NCBI GenBank assembly: GCA_002707495.1
Contig: PAMZ01000018.1
Coordinates: forward strand, 124,001-188,000
DNA: 64,000 bases
DNA from: Halobacteriovoraceae bacterium
GTDB taxonomy: Bacteria > Bdellovibrionota > Bacteriovoracia > Bacteriovoracales > Bacteriovoracaceae
Reading direction: 5' to 3'
Shown: piece after piece, positions 9,355-20,259 of the stretch
Position numbering within the stretch: position 1 is the first letter of the stretch
Layout: every line of letters starts with the position of its first letter
The notes under the pieces: generated by a model
What the model was told of the DNA's origin: nothing
Database searches by the model: none
The model's input: the letters and a program-made list of their open reading frames with translations, nothing else
Program-made: the position numbers and the translations under genes

Positions 9355-9732
9355 TTAAATTTGAATTCCGCCTTCTCTAATAGAATCTGCGATAGTCGCT
9401 ACAACACCTGTGTAGAGTCTTCCATTTCTATCAAAAACCGCTTTAGTTATATTTTTCTCTTGCATCTTTTTTGCAACTGCAGCTCCAACTTCTTTAGCAC
9501 TATCGGCACCCGAATTTTTTCCCACTGCATTTTTGCCAAATGTTTGAACAGACAACAGAGTACTCCCTGTTGAATCGTCAATTACTTGAACATAAATATT
9601 TGAGTTAGATTTCGTAGCACAAACTCTTGGTCTCTCAGAAGTTCCTACAACTTTCTTTCTCAAAGAAAGCTTGCGTCTTACAACTTTAGCTTTCGAAGGA
9701 TCTTTAATTTTTCCATACTGTCGTCTTATCAT
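9355..9732 (-). CDS. rplR: 50S ribosomal protein L18
   Basis: 125 aa. The basic N-terminus and RPRVCATKSNSNIYVQVIDD segment mark L18, which binds 5S rRNA with L5. The C-terminus has the family signature FDRNGRLYTGVVATIADSIREGG. It sits between rplF and rpsE as in other spc operons. Confidence 0.97.
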   Translation of the reverse strand: MIRRQYGKIKDPSKAKVVRRKLSLRKKVVGTSERPRVCATKSNSNIYVQVIDDSTGSTLLSVQTFGKNAVGKNSGADSAKEVGAAVAKKMQEKNITKAVFDRNGRLYTGVVATIADSIREGGIQI

Positions 9733-9743
9733 AATTTACCTAC

Positions 9744-10283
9744 TTACTTTTTAGCCCCGGCTTTACCAGCCTTTCTTAGAATTACTTCATCGGCATAGCG
9801 GATACCTTTACCTTTATAAGGTTCTGGTGGTCTAAATGACCTAACTTTCGCAGCTACGAATCCAACAAGAGCTTTGTCCGCTCCACTTAACTCAATAGTA
9901 GTCTTGTTTACCTTAGCAGTAACTCCCTGAGGAAGTTCATAATCAATCGGATGTGAATAACCAAGGTTTAATGTAAGCTTGTTTCCAGAAACGGCAGCTT
10001 TGTAACCAACCCCAGTAAACTCAAGATTCTTATTAAATCCGGTCGTTACTCCCGTAACCATATTACCCACGAGAGTTCTTGTTAATCCCCATAGTGCTCT
10101 GGCTTTATTAGAGCCATCAACTGGAGTTACAAGAATTTCTTTCTCTTTTTGTTCAACTTTAACTAAAGGATGATGATCAAGCTCAAGCTCTCCATTTGGT
10201 CCTTTAACTTTTATGTTCGCCCCGTTGAAGCTAACTGTTACTTTATCAGGGACTTCAATCGGTTGTTTTCCAATCCTAGACAT
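9744..10283 (-). CDS. rplF: 50S ribosomal protein L6
   Basis: 179 aa. It starts MSRIGKQPIEVPDKVTV and contains the C-terminal signature RPPEPYKGKGIRYADE. It has two related domains as in all L6 proteins, and lies near the GTPase centre and sarcin-ricin loop. Short gap of 9 bases to rpsH. Confidence 0.98.
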   Translation of the reverse strand: MSRIGKQPIEVPDKVTVSFNGANIKVKGPNGELELDHHPLVKVEQKEKEILVTPVDGSNKARALWGLTRTLVGNMVTGVTTGFNKNLEFTGVGYKAAVSGNKLTLNLGYSHPIDYELPQGVTAKVNKTTIELSGADKALVGFVAAKVRSFRPPEPYKGKGIRYADEVILRKAGKAGAKK

Positions 10284-10292
10284 TTTTCTCTC

Positions 10293-10673
10293 CTACCAAA
10301 CGCTGCAGAGGACTTCGCCTCCAAGCTTCATTGCCTTAGCTTTTCTAGAGGAAACGATACCGGCAGAAGTTGATACAACTGCGATACCAAGTCCACTAAG
10401 TACACGTGGCATTTCTCTATAACCTTTATAAACACGAAGACCTGGTTTTGAAACTCTCTGAATTCCAACAATTGCTTCGTCTTTTACACCAACTCTTAAA
10501 AAAAGTTTGTCCTCTTTAGCAACAAGCTTAAAGTTTCGGATAAATCCTTCTTCTTTTAAAACTTTGCATATTCCAGCTTTGATTTTACTAGCTGGGATAT
10601 CTACCTTGCTATGGTTTGCTCTACTTGCATTTCTAATTCTCGTTAGCATATCTGCTACTGGATCAGTCATCAT
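10293..10673 (-). CDS. rpsH: 30S ribosomal protein S8
   Basis: 126 aa. It starts MMTDPVADMLTRIRNASRANH (either Met can initiate) and ends with GLGIAVVSTSAGIVSSRKAK and GGEVLCSVW, the S8 signature. S8 binds the central domain of 16S rRNA and in E. coli represses the spc operon by binding near rplE; I did not find a clear mimic of that site here. Confidence 0.97.
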   Translation of the reverse strand: MMTDPVADMLTRIRNASRANHSKVDIPASKIKAGICKVLKEEGFIRNFKLVAKEDKLFLRVGVKDEAIVGIQRVSKPGLRVYKGYREMPRVLSGLGIAVVSTSAGIVSSRKAKAMKLGGEVLCSVW

Positions 10674-10685
10674 ATCTCTATTCTC

Positions 10686-10991
10686 CTACCAGCTCGCCTT
10701 AGTTACACCAGGAATCATCCCTCTGTGGGCTAATTCTCTGAAACTAATTCGACTTAATTTAAAATCTCTATAATAGGCACGAGGTCTTCCAGTAACTTCA
10801 CATCTATTTCTTACTCGACATCTGCTCGTGTCTCTTGGCATTTTTTGAAGTTTCACCATAGCCATGTCTCTTTCTTCGTCGGACTTGGACTCGTCGATGA
10901 TGATTGCTCTAAGCTCAGCTCTTTTTGCTTCGCCCTTCTCTGACATCTTTCTTCTTCTGTTGTTCTTAGCAACTGCACTAGTTTTAGCCAT
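10686..10991 (-). CDS. rpsN: 30S ribosomal protein S14 (zinc-free type)
   Basis: The start at 10991 gives [20 protein letters not shown], 101 aa, the length of E. coli S14; the longer open frame up to 11078 only runs into the rplE end. It has the [21 protein letters not shown] signature without the paired CxxC motifs, so it is the long zinc-independent form. S14 lies in the 30S head. Confidence 0.96.
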   Translation of the reverse strand: MAKTSAVAKNNRRRKMSEKGEAKRAELRAIIIDESKSDEERDMAMVKLQKMPRDTSRCRVRNRCEVTGRPRAYYRDFKLSRISFRELAHRGMIPGVTKASW

Positions 10992-11001
10992 ATTTATTTC
11001 C

Positions 11002-11547
11002 TTATTTTTCTCTAAAAGGCATTCCAAAATGCTTAAGAAGGTCTCTTCCTTCCTCATTATTCTCTGCGGTCGTAACAATTGTGATTCCTAGACCTCTAAC
11101 CTTATCAATTTTATCATAGTTGATTTCTGGAAAAACAATATGCTCTTTAACACCAAGATTGTAGTTTCCACGACCATCAAATGCTTTAGGGCTTAATCCT
11201 CTAAAGTCTTTAACACGGGGAAGTGAAAGACTTATAAGTCTATCTAAGAATTCATACATTCTTTTTCCACGCAAAGTTACTGATGCACCAAGAGCTTGTC
11301 CTTCTCTTAATTTAAAAGACGCAATTGATTTTTTTGCTCTAGCAATTACTGGCTTTTGACCAGTTATTGTAGCAAGGTCAGCAGCGATACTTTCAGCTAC
11401 TTTTCCGTTTACAACGGCATCCCTTGTAACAGAGTTTACGATTATTTTTTCTAGTTTAGGAATCTGATGTACATTCTTGTAAGAATATTTGTCCATCATC
11501 TTTCCGCTTATTTCTGATTTATATTTTGTTTGTAATCTAGCTTCCAC
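11002..11547 (-). CDS. rplE: 50S ribosomal protein L5
   Basis: 181 aa. It contains [15 protein letters not shown] and [14 protein letters not shown] ([15 protein letters not shown]) segments and ends with [10 protein letters not shown], all typical of L5. It binds 5S rRNA and contacts P-site tRNA. It lies 10 bases upstream of rpsN in the usual order. Confidence 0.97.
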   Translation of the reverse strand: MEARLQTKYKSEISGKMMDKYSYKNVHQIPKLEKIIVNSVTRDAVVNGKVAESIAADLATITGQKPVIARAKKSIASFKLREGQALGASVTLRGKRMYEFLDRLISLSLPRVKDFRGLSPKAFDGRGNYNLGVKEHIVFPEINYDKIDKVRGLGITIVTTAENNEEGRDLLKHFGMPFREK

Positions 11548-11558
11548 GATGACCTCTA

Positions 11559-11870
11559 TTAGTTAAGCTCAGAACCGCAGGAAACTGCGACTCTAACCTT
11601 TTTCCCATCTTTATTTTCAATTCTAACTCTCGTCGCCTTTCCAGTTTTTGGAGAAACGACAGCGACATTACTAGCATGGAGTGGTTTTTCCATGTCAGCA
11701 AAACCACCGCTTGGATTTTCTTGAGTAGGGCGTACAGCTTTCTTTACTACATTAACACCAGCGACAGTGACTGTGTTCTTTTTTGCGTTCATTGCTGTGA
11801 CAGTGCCTTTCTTGCCCTTATCCTTGCCTGCCAATACAATTACTTCATCATTTAATCTTAACTTTTGCAT
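11559..11870 (-). CDS. rplX: 50S ribosomal protein L24
   Basis: 103 aa with an N-terminal KOW motif ([17 protein letters not shown]) and the [18 protein letters not shown] segment. L24 is an assembly initiator on the 5' end of 23S rRNA. Usual position between rplN and rplE. Confidence 0.97.
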   Translation of the reverse strand: MQKLRLNDEVIVLAGKDKGKKGTVTAMNAKKNTVTVAGVNVVKKAVRPTQENPSGGFADMEKPLHASNVAVVSPKTGKATRVRIENKDGKKVRVAVSCGSELN

Positions 11871-11880
11871 GATTCGTACC

Positions 11881-12252
11881 TTATAAAACTTCTGGTGCTA
11901 GAGAACAGATTTTTGTGTAGTTCCTATTTCTCAACTCTCTTGCTACGGGGCCAAAAATACGAGTTCCAACTGGATCTTGTCCTTGAGTCCCGAGAATAAC
12001 AACACTGTTATTATCAAATGAGATATATGAACCATCCTCTCTGCGCACAGGATATTTTGTTCTAACGATGACTGCTTTTTTAACATCGCCTTTTTTAATT
12101 TTTCCACCAGGAAGTGCTTGCTGAACAGCTACGACAATAACGTCTCCAAGTTTAGCGGTCATTCTTTTAGAACCACCTAAAACTTTTACACATTTTACAA
12201 TTTTCGCACCTGAATTATCTGCTACTTCTAATTTTGATTGCATCTGTATCAT
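11881..12252 (-). CDS. rplN: 50S ribosomal protein L14
   Basis: 123 aa. It starts [20 protein letters not shown] and ends with [14 protein letters not shown], the standard L14 ends. It takes part in the B8 intersubunit bridge. Both length and position are canonical. Confidence 0.98.
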   Translation of the reverse strand: MIQMQSKLEVADNSGAKIVKCVKVLGGSKRMTAKLGDVIVVAVQQALPGGKIKKGDVKKAVIVRTKYPVRREDGSYISFDNNSVVILGTQGQDPVGTRIFGPVARELRNRNYTKICSLAPEVL

Positions 12253-12266
12253 AAGTTTTCTCCACC

Positions 12267-12518
12267 TTACTTAGTAAGTAGCTCCCACTTCTTGAGTTTA
12301 GAGTGTTGTCTAGACTCAATAATAGTTACTACATCACCAGCTTTCGCTGAATTTGCATCATCATGTGCATGATACTTCTTAGTTTTTGTTACGAACTTGC
12401 TGTAGATTGGGTGCTTGAACCGTCTAGCAACACTTACCACAATCGTCTTATCAGCTTTATCACTAACAACTACGCCCTTAAGTTTTCTTTTAAATACTTC
12501 TTTTTTTTCAGTACTCAT
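12267..12518 (-). CDS. rpsQ: 30S ribosomal protein S17
   Basis: 83 aa with the OB-fold signature [19 protein letters not shown] and [22 protein letters not shown]17 is an early 16S rRNA-binding protein. It is 2 bases away from rpmC. Confidence 0.97.
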   Translation of the reverse strand: MSTEKKEVFKRKLKGVVVSDKADKTIVVSVARRFKHPIYSKFVTKTKKYHAHDDANSAKAGDVVTIIESRQHSKLKKWELLTK

Positions 12519-12520
12519 AA

Positions 12521-12715
12521 TTACTTGCTCTCTTTACTATTTAATACAGTAAGTAATCTTGCGATATCTCTCTTATGCTCTGTAAGCAGATGAGACTTTT
12601 CAAGATTTGTTGTATTTTTCTGCAATCTAAGATCAAAAAGCTCTCTTCTAAGCTCAGTAACTCTTTGATTTATAGCCGCAGCGTCCATCTTATTAATTTC
12701 ACTAATTTTTAACAT
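12521..12715 (-). CDS. rpmC: 50S ribosomal protein L29
   Basis: 64 aa, two-helix protein with the signature [23 protein letters not shown]29 sits at the tunnel exit where trigger factor and SRP dock. It lies between rplP and rpsQ as usual. Confidence 0.96.
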   Translation of the reverse strand: MLKISEINKMDAAAINQRVTELRRELFDLRLQKNTTNLEKSHLLTEHKRDIARLLTVLNSKESK

Positions 12716-12767
12716 AAAAACCTCTAAATTTATTTTGATGCCTTATATACCAAGCACCGCAATAAGA

Positions 12768-13178
12768 CTACATATCTTTTTTAACAACCTTCGTTTTTAT
12801 AGGAAGCTTGTGTTGAGCTAGTCTTAGTGCCTCTTTTGCAATTGACTCTTCAACTCCCTGGATTTCAAAAAGTACTCTACCAGGCTTAACAACAGCGACC
12901 CACTTCTCCGGAGAACCCTTACCTTTCCCCATTCTCACCTCAGCTGGTTTTTTGGTTAAAGACTTATCAGGGAAGATCTTGATCCAAACGTGACCAGCTC
13001 TTTTTGTGTAACGCGACATGGCAATACGAGCAGCTTCGATTTGTCTGTTCGTGATATATCCACATTCAAGAGCTTGGATACCGATTTCACCATGAGTACA
13101 TGTGTTACCTCTGTGAGCGGCACCTTTCATTCTTCCTTTCTGTTGTTTTCTCCACTTAACTTTCTTTGGACTTAACAT
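12768..13178 (-). CDS. rplP: 50S ribosomal protein L16
   Basis: 136 aa. It starts [19 protein letters not shown] and contains [20 protein letters not shown], the L16 signature. It binds near the A-site tRNA elbow. The gap to rpmC (52 bases) is slightly longer than its neighbours' but holds no obvious signal. Confidence 0.98.
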   Translation of the reverse strand: MLSPKKVKWRKQQKGRMKGAAHRGNTCTHGEIGIQALECGYITNRQIEAARIAMSRYTKRAGHVWIKIFPDKSLTKKPAEVRMGKGKGSPEKWVAVVKPGRVLFEIQGVEESIAKEALRLAQHKLPIKTKVVKKDM

Positions 13179-13218
13179 TTTTTACCTCAATGTATTATGC
13201 ACGAGTAAGTTCTCAGAC

Positions 13219-13845
13219 CTACTTGTATACTTCACCTTTATATACCCAAACCTTAACACCAATAATTCCATAAGTTGTTTTGGCTTCGGCAGTATCGTAA
13301 TCAATATCTGCTCTCAAAGTATGTAAAGGAACCTTTCTTTCAGAGTATCCTTCAGTTCTTGCCATCTCAGCTCCACCAAGACGTCCAGAACACTTGACCT
13401 TGATCCCTTTAACACCTGATCTAAACGCAGAAGTCATCACTTTCTTCATTGCTCTTCGAAAAGCAACCCTTTTCTCTAGTTGAGCAGCGATATTTTCAGC
13501 GATTAGCTTAGCTTCTGCATCTGGTCTTTTAACTTCAGCGATATTAAAAACTAAGTGACCTTTTGCAATTTTCTTTAGATCAGCTCTAATCTTATCAATC
13601 CCAGCCCCTTTTTTACCGATGGCAACACCTGGCTTAGCAGAGTAAACAGTTACTTTTACTTGCTCAGAAGTTCTGGTGATTTCTGTTTTTGCAATAGAAG
13701 CATTGGATAAGTTCTTATCTACATATGCTCTAATTTTAAGATCCTCTTGAAGAGTCTCTCCAAAGTTATCTTTCGCATACCAGCTTGAATGCCAGTCTTT
13801 GATGTAACCTAATCTAAAACCGTATGGATGTACTTTTTGTCCCAT
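13219..13845 (-). CDS. rpsC: 30S ribosomal protein S3
   Basis: 208 aa. N-terminal [18 protein letters not shown], a KH domain with [14 protein letters not shown], and the C-terminal domain with [16 protein letters not shown] are all present. S3 forms the mRNA entry tunnel with S4 and S5. The C-terminal tail is short compared with E. coli (233 aa). Confidence 0.98.
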   Translation of the reverse strand: MGQKVHPYGFRLGYIKDWHSSWYAKDNFGETLQEDLKIRAYVDKNLSNASIAKTEITRTSEQVKVTVYSAKPGVAIGKKGAGIDKIRADLKKIAKGHLVFNIAEVKRPDAEAKLIAENIAAQLEKRVAFRRAMKKVMTSAFRSGVKGIKVKCSGRLGGAEMARTEGYSERKVPLHTLRADIDYDTAEAKTTYGIIGVKVWVYKGEVYK

Positions 13846-13855
13846 TCTTATTCCC

Positions 13856-14188
13856 TTATGCTTCTTTTAAAGCAACTTTAACGTAGCTTGTTCTTTTTCT
13901 TACTCTGAAAGCACGACCTTGAGCTCTAGGCTGGATTCTTTTTAATGTTGGTCCTTCATCTACCTGAACTTCCCCCACTACCAAATTATCCAAATCATAC
14001 TTGTCTGACTCAGAAGCAATTTGAAGACCACTGTTTAAGAGTTTCGTCATCATAATTGCGATTTCTTTTTTCTCTGAATAACGAAGAATAGTAAGAGCAT
14101 CTTCAACTTTTCTGTTTCTGATCAGATCTGCAACCTGTCTTACCTTTCTCGCTGACTTGTTAACGCTGTTATTTTTTACCGTAATCAT
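13856..14188 (-). CDS. rplV: 50S ribosomal protein L22
   Basis: 110 aa. The segments [23 protein letters not shown] and [20 protein letters not shown] identify L22, whose extended hairpin lines the exit tunnel. Position between rpsS and rpsC is canonical. Confidence 0.97.
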   Translation of the reverse strand: MITVKNNSVNKSARKVRQVADLIRNRKVEDALTILRYSEKKEIAIMMTKLLNSGLQIASESDKYDLDNLVVGEVQVDEGPTLKRIQPRAQGRAFRVRKRTSYVKVALKEA

Positions 14189-14198
14189 CGTCGCCTAC

Positions 14199-14474
14199 CT
14201 ATCTCTTCTTCTTATCAGCGCCGTGGCCGTAAAAAGTTCTAGTTAAAGAAAATTCACCAAGCTTGTGTCCGACCATATTGTCAGTCACGTAAACTGGAAT
14301 GAATTTTTTCCCATTATGTACAGCAAAGGTTAATCCAATGAAGTCAGGAATGATTGTTGATCTTCTAGACCAAGTTTTAATAACCTTATTTGATTTCCCG
14401 TCTGCTTTAGCGGCATCCACTTTCTTAAGAAGTGAGTGATCCACATAAAAGCCTTTCTTAATCGAGCGAGCCAT
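14199..14474 (-). CDS. rpsS: 30S ribosomal protein S19
   Basis: 91 aa. It starts [19 protein letters not shown] and contains [14 protein letters not shown] and [18 protein letters not shown]19 is in the 30S head next to S13. The stop-to-start spacing with rplB is zero bases (14474/14475). Confidence 0.98.
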   Translation of the reverse strand: MARSIKKGFYVDHSLLKKVDAAKADGKSNKVIKTWSRRSTIIPDFIGLTFAVHNGKKFIPVYVTDNMVGHKLGEFSLTRTFYGHGADKKKR

Positions 14475-15299
14475 CTATTTTCTCCTCTTAACGATAAACT
14501 TATTCGTTCTTTTGTTCTTTCTAGTTTTAGCACCTTTAGTTGGTTTCCCCCAGGGAGTAACCGGGTGACGACCACCAGAGGTTCTACCTTCACCACCACC
14601 ATGCGGGTGATCGATTGGGTTCATAACGACCCCTCTAACCTTAGGTCTTCTACCTCTAAGTCTGTTTTTACCAGCTTTACCAATATTGATTTGCTCATGT
14701 TTTAGGTTACCAACTTGGCCTATTGTCGCTCGGCAGTTATTTTTTACTTTTCTAAGTTCTCCAGAAGGAAGTCTTAAAAGAGCTTCATTTCCTTCTTTGG
14801 CCATAAGTTGTGCGTAGGACCCAGCTGATCTCGCCATTTGACCACCTCTTTTTGGGTGAAGCTCAACATTATGAACAAGTGTCCCAACTGGGATATCTTT
14901 AAGAAGCTTTGAATTTCCTACCTTGATATCCGCAGTATCAGAGGAAATTACTGAATCACCAACTTGCAATCCATTAGCTGCTAAAATATAAGCCTTTTCT
15001 CCATCCGCATAAGCGATAAGAGCGATATTACAAGTTCTGTTTGGATCATACTGAATAGACTTAACAGTCGCTGGAATATCCGTTTTCTGTCTTTTAAAGT
15101 CGATGATTCTGTACTTTTGCTTAGCCCCACCACCTCTTCTTCTTGAAGTGATTCTACCGTGGGCATTTCTACCGGCTGTTTTCGTCTTTTTAGCCAATAG
15201 TTTTTTCTCTGGCTTTGCTCCGTTCGTAAGATCGGCACTAGTCATTACTGCCATTTCTCTTAAAGAAGGAGTCGTCGGTTTAAACTTTCTTATACTCAT
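14475..15299 (-). CDS. rplB: 50S ribosomal protein L2
   Basis: 274 aa. It has the N-terminal [12 protein letters not shown] and the C-terminal [19 protein letters not shown] loop that includes the conserved His near the peptidyl-transferase centre. It is the largest primary 23S binder in the S10 operon, and its position is canonical. Confidence 0.98.
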   Translation of the reverse strand: MSIRKFKPTTPSLREMAVMTSADLTNGAKPEKKLLAKKTKTAGRNAHGRITSRRRGGGAKQKYRIIDFKRQKTDIPATVKSIQYDPNRTCNIALIAYADGEKAYILAANGLQVGDSVISSDTADIKVGNSKLLKDIPVGTLVHNVELHPKRGGQMARSAGSYAQLMAKEGNEALLRLPSGELRKVKNNCRATIGQVGNLKHEQINIGKAGKNRLRGRRPKVRGVVMNPIDHPHGGGEGRTSGGRHPVTPWGKPTKGAKTRKNKRTNKFIVKRRK

Positions 15300-15314
15300 G
15301 ATTTCCTCTTACTC

Positions 15315-15602
15315 TTAAATACCTTTAAACAATTCGATCTTCTGACCATCTTGGATTTTCACATAAGCTTTTTTCCAAGAAGAAGTTTTCTTAATACTTC
15401 TTCCCGCTCGCTTAACTTTCCCAGGAAGGACAGCTGTCTTAACGTTAATAACTTTTACGTCAAACATTCTCTCAACAGCATCTTTGATCTGATATTTATT
15501 TGCTTTTGGTTGAACCTTAAAAACATATCTATTGGTATTCTCTGTTTCAATAGAAGATTTTTCAGTTAACAAGGGTTTAATTAAAATCTGTTCTAAATGC
15601 AT
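15315..15602 (-). CDS. rplW: 50S ribosomal protein L23
   Basis: 95 aa with LIKPLLTEKSSIETENTNRYVFKV-type N-terminus (read as 7-31) and RSIKKTSSWKKAYV. L23 is the main docking site for trigger factor and SRP at the tunnel exit. It follows rplD by 3 bases. Confidence 0.97.
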   Translation of the reverse strand: MHLEQILIKPLLTEKSSIETENTNRYVFKVQPKANKYQIKDAVERMFDVKVINVKTAVLPGKVKRAGRSIKKTSSWKKAYVKIQDGQKIELFKGI

Positions 15603-15605
15603 ATT

Positions 15606-16223
15606 TTACCCCAACTTCCCTAATAGTTTTTCAAGAGCAGCTTTCTCAATGATTAGGTTTTCGAATTTTACAGCTTCGTAAACGCTGAATCCTTCAACCG
15701 AAAGTGCTTTTGCATTTCTAATATTTTTTGTCGCTCTTAAAGCGGGAGAATCTTTACTGTCTGTAACAACAAGTCCAGGAAGTAGATTTTTTCCATTTAA
15801 AGAGTTAAACATTGATTTTGTTTTCCCATCTGACTCCAGAGATTCAACGACAAAAAGTTTTCCAGCCTGAAGCTTGTCAGCAAGTACTGCTTGAGTCGCT
15901 TTAAGAGCCATCTTTTTATTAACTTTTTGAGTATAGTCACGCGGAGTAGGTCCGAATGTGGTACCACCACCCACCATCAAAGGTGATCTTGAAGAACCTT
16001 GTCTTGCTCTACCAGTCCCTTTTTGTTTGAAAGGCTTAGCTCCCCCACCGCGAACTTTTGCTCTATTTTTAGTACAGGCTGTTCCCTGTCTTCTAGAGGC
16101 TAAAGTTGCTTTTACCATTTGGTGAACTACTGGAACGTTAATGCTATCAGCTGATAGATCAACGGCAGTATTCAAAGACCCAGATTTTTCGAATTTTGTA
16201 TTTAATACTGTTATATCTGCCAT
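15606..16223 (-). CDS. rplD: 50S ribosomal protein L4
   Basis: 205 aa. It contains the long tunnel loop (KVRGGGAKPFKQKGTGRARQ and GGTTFGPTPRDY). L4 binds 23S domain I and, in gamma-proteobacteria, represses the S10 operon from a leader upstream of rpsJ. The only structured leader I see here is between rpsJ and rplC. Confidence 0.97.
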   Translation of the reverse strand: MADITVLNTKFEKSGSLNTAVDLSADSINVPVVHQMVKATLASRRQGTACTKNRAKVRGGGAKPFKQKGTGRARQGSSRSPLMVGGGTTFGPTPRDYTQKVNKKMALKATQAVLADKLQAGKLFVVESLESDGKTKSMFNSLNGKNLLPGLVVTDSKDSPALRATKNIRNAKALSVEGFSVYEAVKFENLIIEKAALEKLLGKLG

Positions 16224-16235
16224 TTTATACCTCTA

Positions 16236-16889
16236 CTACTTCTTCAGGGCCTTAGTGATTTTAACGAACCCATCTTTAGAGCCTGGTACAGATCCTTTAA
16301 CTAGGAGATACCCTTGCTCTTGATTAAGCTCAACCACTTGAAGGTTTTGAATTGTTTTAGTTTGAACACCCATATGACCAGGCATTTTCTTCAGTTTAAA
16401 AACTCGACCAGGAGTCGCTCTGTTACCAATAGAACCCGTCGTTCTGTGAAATTTAGACCCATGAGCCATTGGTCCACCAGAAAAATTATGTCTTTTGATA
16501 ACACCAGAAAAACCTTTACCTTTAGAAATACCTGTTACATCGATCCAAGTTTGAGCTGGGAAATCTGTAAGCGAAATTTCTTTTCCAAGATTTTCTGGGT
16601 TTACTTCAGGCGTTTTTACTTCAGAGAATCTATTAAAAGCCTTATCAACACCAGCTTTAGCTAAATGTCCTTTTTTAGGCTTATTTACTAGTTTTTCTCT
16701 CTTTTCTTGGAATGCTATCTGATAAGCTTCGTACCCATCTTTTTCCTGGGTTTTTACTTGAGAAATAACATTAGGGATGAGTTTGATGACAGTAACGGGA
16801 ACGTGTTTTCCTGAATCATCAAAAATTCGGGTCATTCCAGCTTTCTGACCGTAGAAAGTGTGAAGACTCACTTTGTTTTCTTCTGACAT
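16236..16889 (-). CDS. rplC: 50S ribosomal protein L3
   Basis: 217 aa. It has the [21 protein letters not shown] start and the [27 protein letters not shown] central loop that reaches the peptidyl-transferase centre. It carries a strong GGAGG ribosome binding site and is preceded by an 82-base structured gap after rpsJ. Confidence 0.98.
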   Translation of the reverse strand: [217 protein letters not shown]

Positions 16890-16901
16890 TTTTCCTCCAC
16901 A

Positions 16902-16962
16902 GCATCACCCCATGTCGGGGATGCATTCATGGTTAATATATTTTGTTGGCTTTATTAGAGCC
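16902..16962 (-). promoter_or_regulatory. Two hairpins in the rpsJ-rplC intercistronic leader
   Basis: Between the rpsJ stop and the rplC ribosome binding site the minus strand reads first a small hairpin (16948-16962, GGCT...AGCC) and then a stronger one (GCATCCCCG at 16916-16924 pairing with 16902-16911, one bulged base). Neither has a T-tract, so these are not ordinary terminators; the position suggests translational control or RNA processing of the S10 operon. This is inference. Confidence 0.45.
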
Positions 16963-16971
16963 GTTTTTTTA

Positions 16972-17280
16972 CTAGTATTTAATCTCTACGTCAACACCAG
17001 CTGATAAGTCTAATTTCATGAGGCTATCAACCGTCTGTTTAGTAGGATCAATGATATCCACAAGTCGCTTGTGAGTTCTCATTTCAAACTGCTCACGCGA
17101 TTTTTTATCAATATGAGGTGAACGAAGAACTGTGTATCTATTCACTTCAGTTGGTAAAGGGATTGGACCAGCGATTCTTGCCCCTGTGTTTTTAGCTGTT
17201 TGGACGATTTCTTGAACAGAATTATCCAAAACGTTGTGATCGTAAGCTCGAAGCTTAATACGTAATTTATTCGTTTCCAT
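16972..17280 (-). CDS. rpsJ: 30S ribosomal protein S10 (NusE)
   Basis: 102 aa. The [17 protein letters not shown] start and [29 protein letters not shown] region are standard S10. S10 is part of the 30S head and also binds NusB/NusG in antitermination. It is the first gene of the S10 operon, behind a 346-base non-coding gap. Confidence 0.98.
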   Translation of the reverse strand: METNKLRIKLRAYDHNVLDNSVQEIVQTAKNTGARIAGPIPLPTEVNRYTVLRSPHIDKKSREQFEMRTHKRLVDIIDPTKQTVDSLMKLDLSAGVDVEIKY

Positions 17281-17626
17281 TTAATCCTCTTAGATTTTAA
17301 AATGCAGTAATACTTATTTGATTGGCCGTAATGTGTCAATGCTCCAATAAAAATAAATTTACAAAAAGCTAGGTTTTAGTTGAAGTTTTATAGAAAATTA
17401 TCTTTCTTGAAAACCAAATTGAGTAATTATTAACGGCGAGTATCAGATTGATAATTGAAAAATCCCAATAAAATTAAATAAAAACAAATGCTTACATTGA
17501 TAAATTATCGAAATTGCATTTTGGAAGATTTGTGTGAATCGCTTCAAACTCTTAAATCATTATTTAGAGTAATAAACTATAATACCAATAAAGAAACTCA
17601 AGTATACTTAGAAAAACAACGGCATA
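17281..17626. other. Non-coding gap between fusA and rpsJ
   Basis: 346 bases without a plausible gene. It is very AT-rich. The left part holds the likely S10 promoter (listed separately). The right part, just after the fusA stop, holds only a weak imperfect stem (around 17550-17572) and no T-tract, so I cannot name a fusA terminator with confidence. Confidence 0.6.
17311..17339 (-). promoter_or_regulatory. Candidate promoter of the S10 operon
   Basis: On the minus strand a perfect TTGACA (17339-17334) is followed after 17 bases by TAAGTA (17316-17311), about 30 bases upstream of the rpsJ start. The -35 is consensus but the -10 is weak. Confidence 0.5.
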
Positions 17627-19711
17627 TTAAATAAATATCCCGCGCTTTTCCAATACAGATTTAGCGAGAGATTTTTCCATCTTTTCGTAGTTTTCAAAGC
17701 TCATTGTAAAATTCGCTCTCCCTTGAGTCTTTGAACGTAAATCTGTTGAGTATCCGAACATTTCTGCTAGCGGTGCATGAGAATGAATGATTTCTTTATC
17801 CGCCTTCGGATTCATTGAGAGAATTTTACCACGCCTCGTATTGAGATCGGAAATCACATCTCCTGCATTTTCAGTTGGAGTTACAACTTCAAGATCCATA
17901 ATTGGCTCCATCAATGTGATCCCTGCTTTCTGACAAGCCTCTCTGAACGCCATCGAAGCTGCAATAGTATAAGCAACTTCGTTTGAATCAAGCTCGTCAA
18001 ATTTCATAACTACTAAAGTGGCTTTTATTCCAATAAATGGATAACCTGCCATGGCCCCACCAATAACTGAATCCATCACTCCACGCTCGGCAGCTGCAAA
18101 AAATTCTTTTGGGATATCTCGACTTTTAAATTCTTGCTCAAAGTCTACAGTTTGCTCTTCTTGAGGTTCAACTAGAATCGTAACCTCACCATATTGCATT
18201 TTACCATTGATTTCATTGCGGTAAGCATGCGTGGCTTTTGCAGTTCCTTCAATACTTTCTCTATACGCAACTTGTGGAGAACCAACATTAACTCCCACCT
18301 TGAACTCTCGCTCAAGCCTATCCACAATGATTTCAAGGTGCAATTCACCCATACCATAGATCAGAAGCTGTCCAGTTTCTTTGTTTCGCATGTACTTGAA
18401 TGAAGGGTCTTCAATTTTCAGCTGATCCAAAGTTTTATTGAGTTTATCTTCATCCGCAGAAGTTTTTGGCTCAATCGCAATTGAAATAACTGTCTCTGGA
18501 AAATTCATAAGATCGAAAATAATGGGCTTATTAGTTGCGGCTAGGGTTTGACCAGTAGTTGTATATTTAAGCCCTGATAGTGCAACAATATCTCCTGCTT
18601 TTGCCACCTGAAGCTCTTCACGCTTGTTAGCATGCATTTGAAGAATTTTATTGATGCGCTCTTTCTTATCTTCAAGTGGGTTATAAACTTGAGCCCCCAC
18701 TTTTAACTCTCCAGAGTAAATTCTCAAAAATGTTAGCTGCCCGACGAACGGGTCAGTCGCGATTTTAAAGGCAAGACCTGAAAAAGCCTCAGTTGGATCG
18801 GGCATTCTTTCAGTTTCTTTTTCTCTGTTCTTGACTTCAAAACCTTTAACCGCTCCGACATCTACAGGAGAAGGAAGGTAATCTACGACAGCGTCCAATA
18901 GAGGTTGCACACCTTTATTTTTAAATGCAGTCCCACAAAGAACTGGAATAAATCCATTTTTGATCACTGCTGTTCTTATGGCCTTTTTTACCACATCCTC
19001 AGAAAGTTCATTCCCTTCCAAATAGGCTTCGGCTAAATCATCATCATAATCCGCTAAAGTTGAAATGAGCTCGTCTCTATAGAGAGCAGCCTCTTCCGCT
19101 TCTGACTCATCTAAATCTTGCGCCTCATATTTGGCTCCAAGATCTTCATCTTGCCAAACAAGCTTTTTCATTTTTACGAGATCGATGATTCCTTTGAATT
19201 CATCTTCAGCACCCACAGGTATTTGAATCGCAGCTGTCGTTTTTCCTAGTTTTTCTTTTATTTCACTTACCACGTTAAAAAAGTCTGCACCGACCCGGTC
19301 CATTTTATTTACAAAAGCAATTCTTGGGACTTTGTATCTATCGGCTTGCCCCCAAACAGTCTCAGATTGCGGCTCAACTCCACCAACGGCACAAAATACA
19401 CCAACAGCTCCATCGAGCACTCGCAAAGACCTTTCAACTTCAATGGTAAAATCCACGTGACCTGGAGTATCGATGATATTAATTTTATGTTTATTCCACA
19501 TACAGGTCGTGGCAGCTGAGGTGATTGTAATACCTCTTTCTTGCTCTTGAACCATCCAATCCATTGTCGCAGTACCCTCGTGCACCTCTCCTATTTTGTA
19601 ATTAACTCCTGTATAGTAGAGAATTCTCTCGGTAGTTGTGGTTTTACCCGCGTCAATATGGGCCATAATTCCAATATTTCTAATGCTTTCTAAATTTTTC
19701 ATATTAAGCAA
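17627..19711 (-). CDS. fusA: Elongation factor G
   Basis: 694 aa, normal length. The G domain has [15 protein letters not shown] (G1), the switch I region [16 protein letters not shown] (G3) and NKMD (G4), followed by domains II-V ending in the EF-G fold. EF-G drives translocation and ribosome recycling. The first codon is TTG at 19711, well spaced from an AAGG; an ATG three codons later (19702) is the alternative. It is separated from rpsG by a strong terminator, so unlike the classic str operon it needs its own promoter. Confidence 0.97.
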   Translation of the reverse strand: MLNMKNLESIRNIGIMAHIDAGKTTTTERILYYTGVNYKIGEVHEGTATMDWMVQEQERGITITSAATTCMWNKHKINIIDTPGHVDFTIEVERSLRVLDGAVGVFCAVGGVEPQSETVWGQADRYKVPRIAFVNKMDRVGADFFNVVSEIKEKLGKTTAAIQIPVGAEDEFKGIIDLVKMKKLVWQDEDLGAKYEAQDLDESEAEEAALYRDELISTLADYDDDLAEAYLEGNELSEDVVKKAIRTAVIKNGFIPVLCGTAFKNKGVQPLLDAVVDYLPSPVDVGAVKGFEVKNREKETERMPDPTEAFSGLAFKIATDPFVGQLTFLRIYSGELKVGAQVYNPLEDKKERINKILQMHANKREELQVAKAGDIVALSGLKYTTTGQTLAATNKPIIFDLMNFPETVISIAIEPKTSADEDKLNKTLDQLKIEDPSFKYMRNKETGQLLIYGMGELHLEIIVDRLEREFKVGVNVGSPQVAYRESIEGTAKATHAYRNEINGKMQYGEVTILVEPQEEQTVDFEQEFKSRDIPKEFFAAAERGVMDSVIGGAMAGYPFIGIKATLVVMKFDELDSNEVAYTIAASMAFREACQKAGITLMEPIMDLEVVTPTENAGDVISDLNTRRGKILSMNPKADKEIIHSHAPLAEMFGYSTDLRSKTQGRANFTMSFENYEKMEKSLAKSVLEKRGIFI

Positions 19712-19728
19712 TTTACCTTATTCCATAC

Positions 19729-19756
19729 AAAAAAGGGAGTGCTCAGCACTCCCTTT
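19729..19756 (-). terminator. Intrinsic terminator after rpsG
   Basis: Stem of 11 bp: AAAGGGAGTGC/GCACTCCCTTT (19732-19742 with 19746-19756), 3-base loop, then six T residues on the minus strand (19729-19734, partly in the stem). It ends rpsL-rpsG before fusA. Confidence 0.88.
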
Positions 19757-19778
19757 AACATTATCTAAATTTTGTTTT

Positions 19779-20252
<474 letters not shown>

Positions 20253-20259
20253 TTACCCC

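Noticed and set aside
17400..17626. Terminator for fusA around 17550-17572
   Set aside because: The stem is short, imperfect and AT-only, without a T-run on the minus strand.
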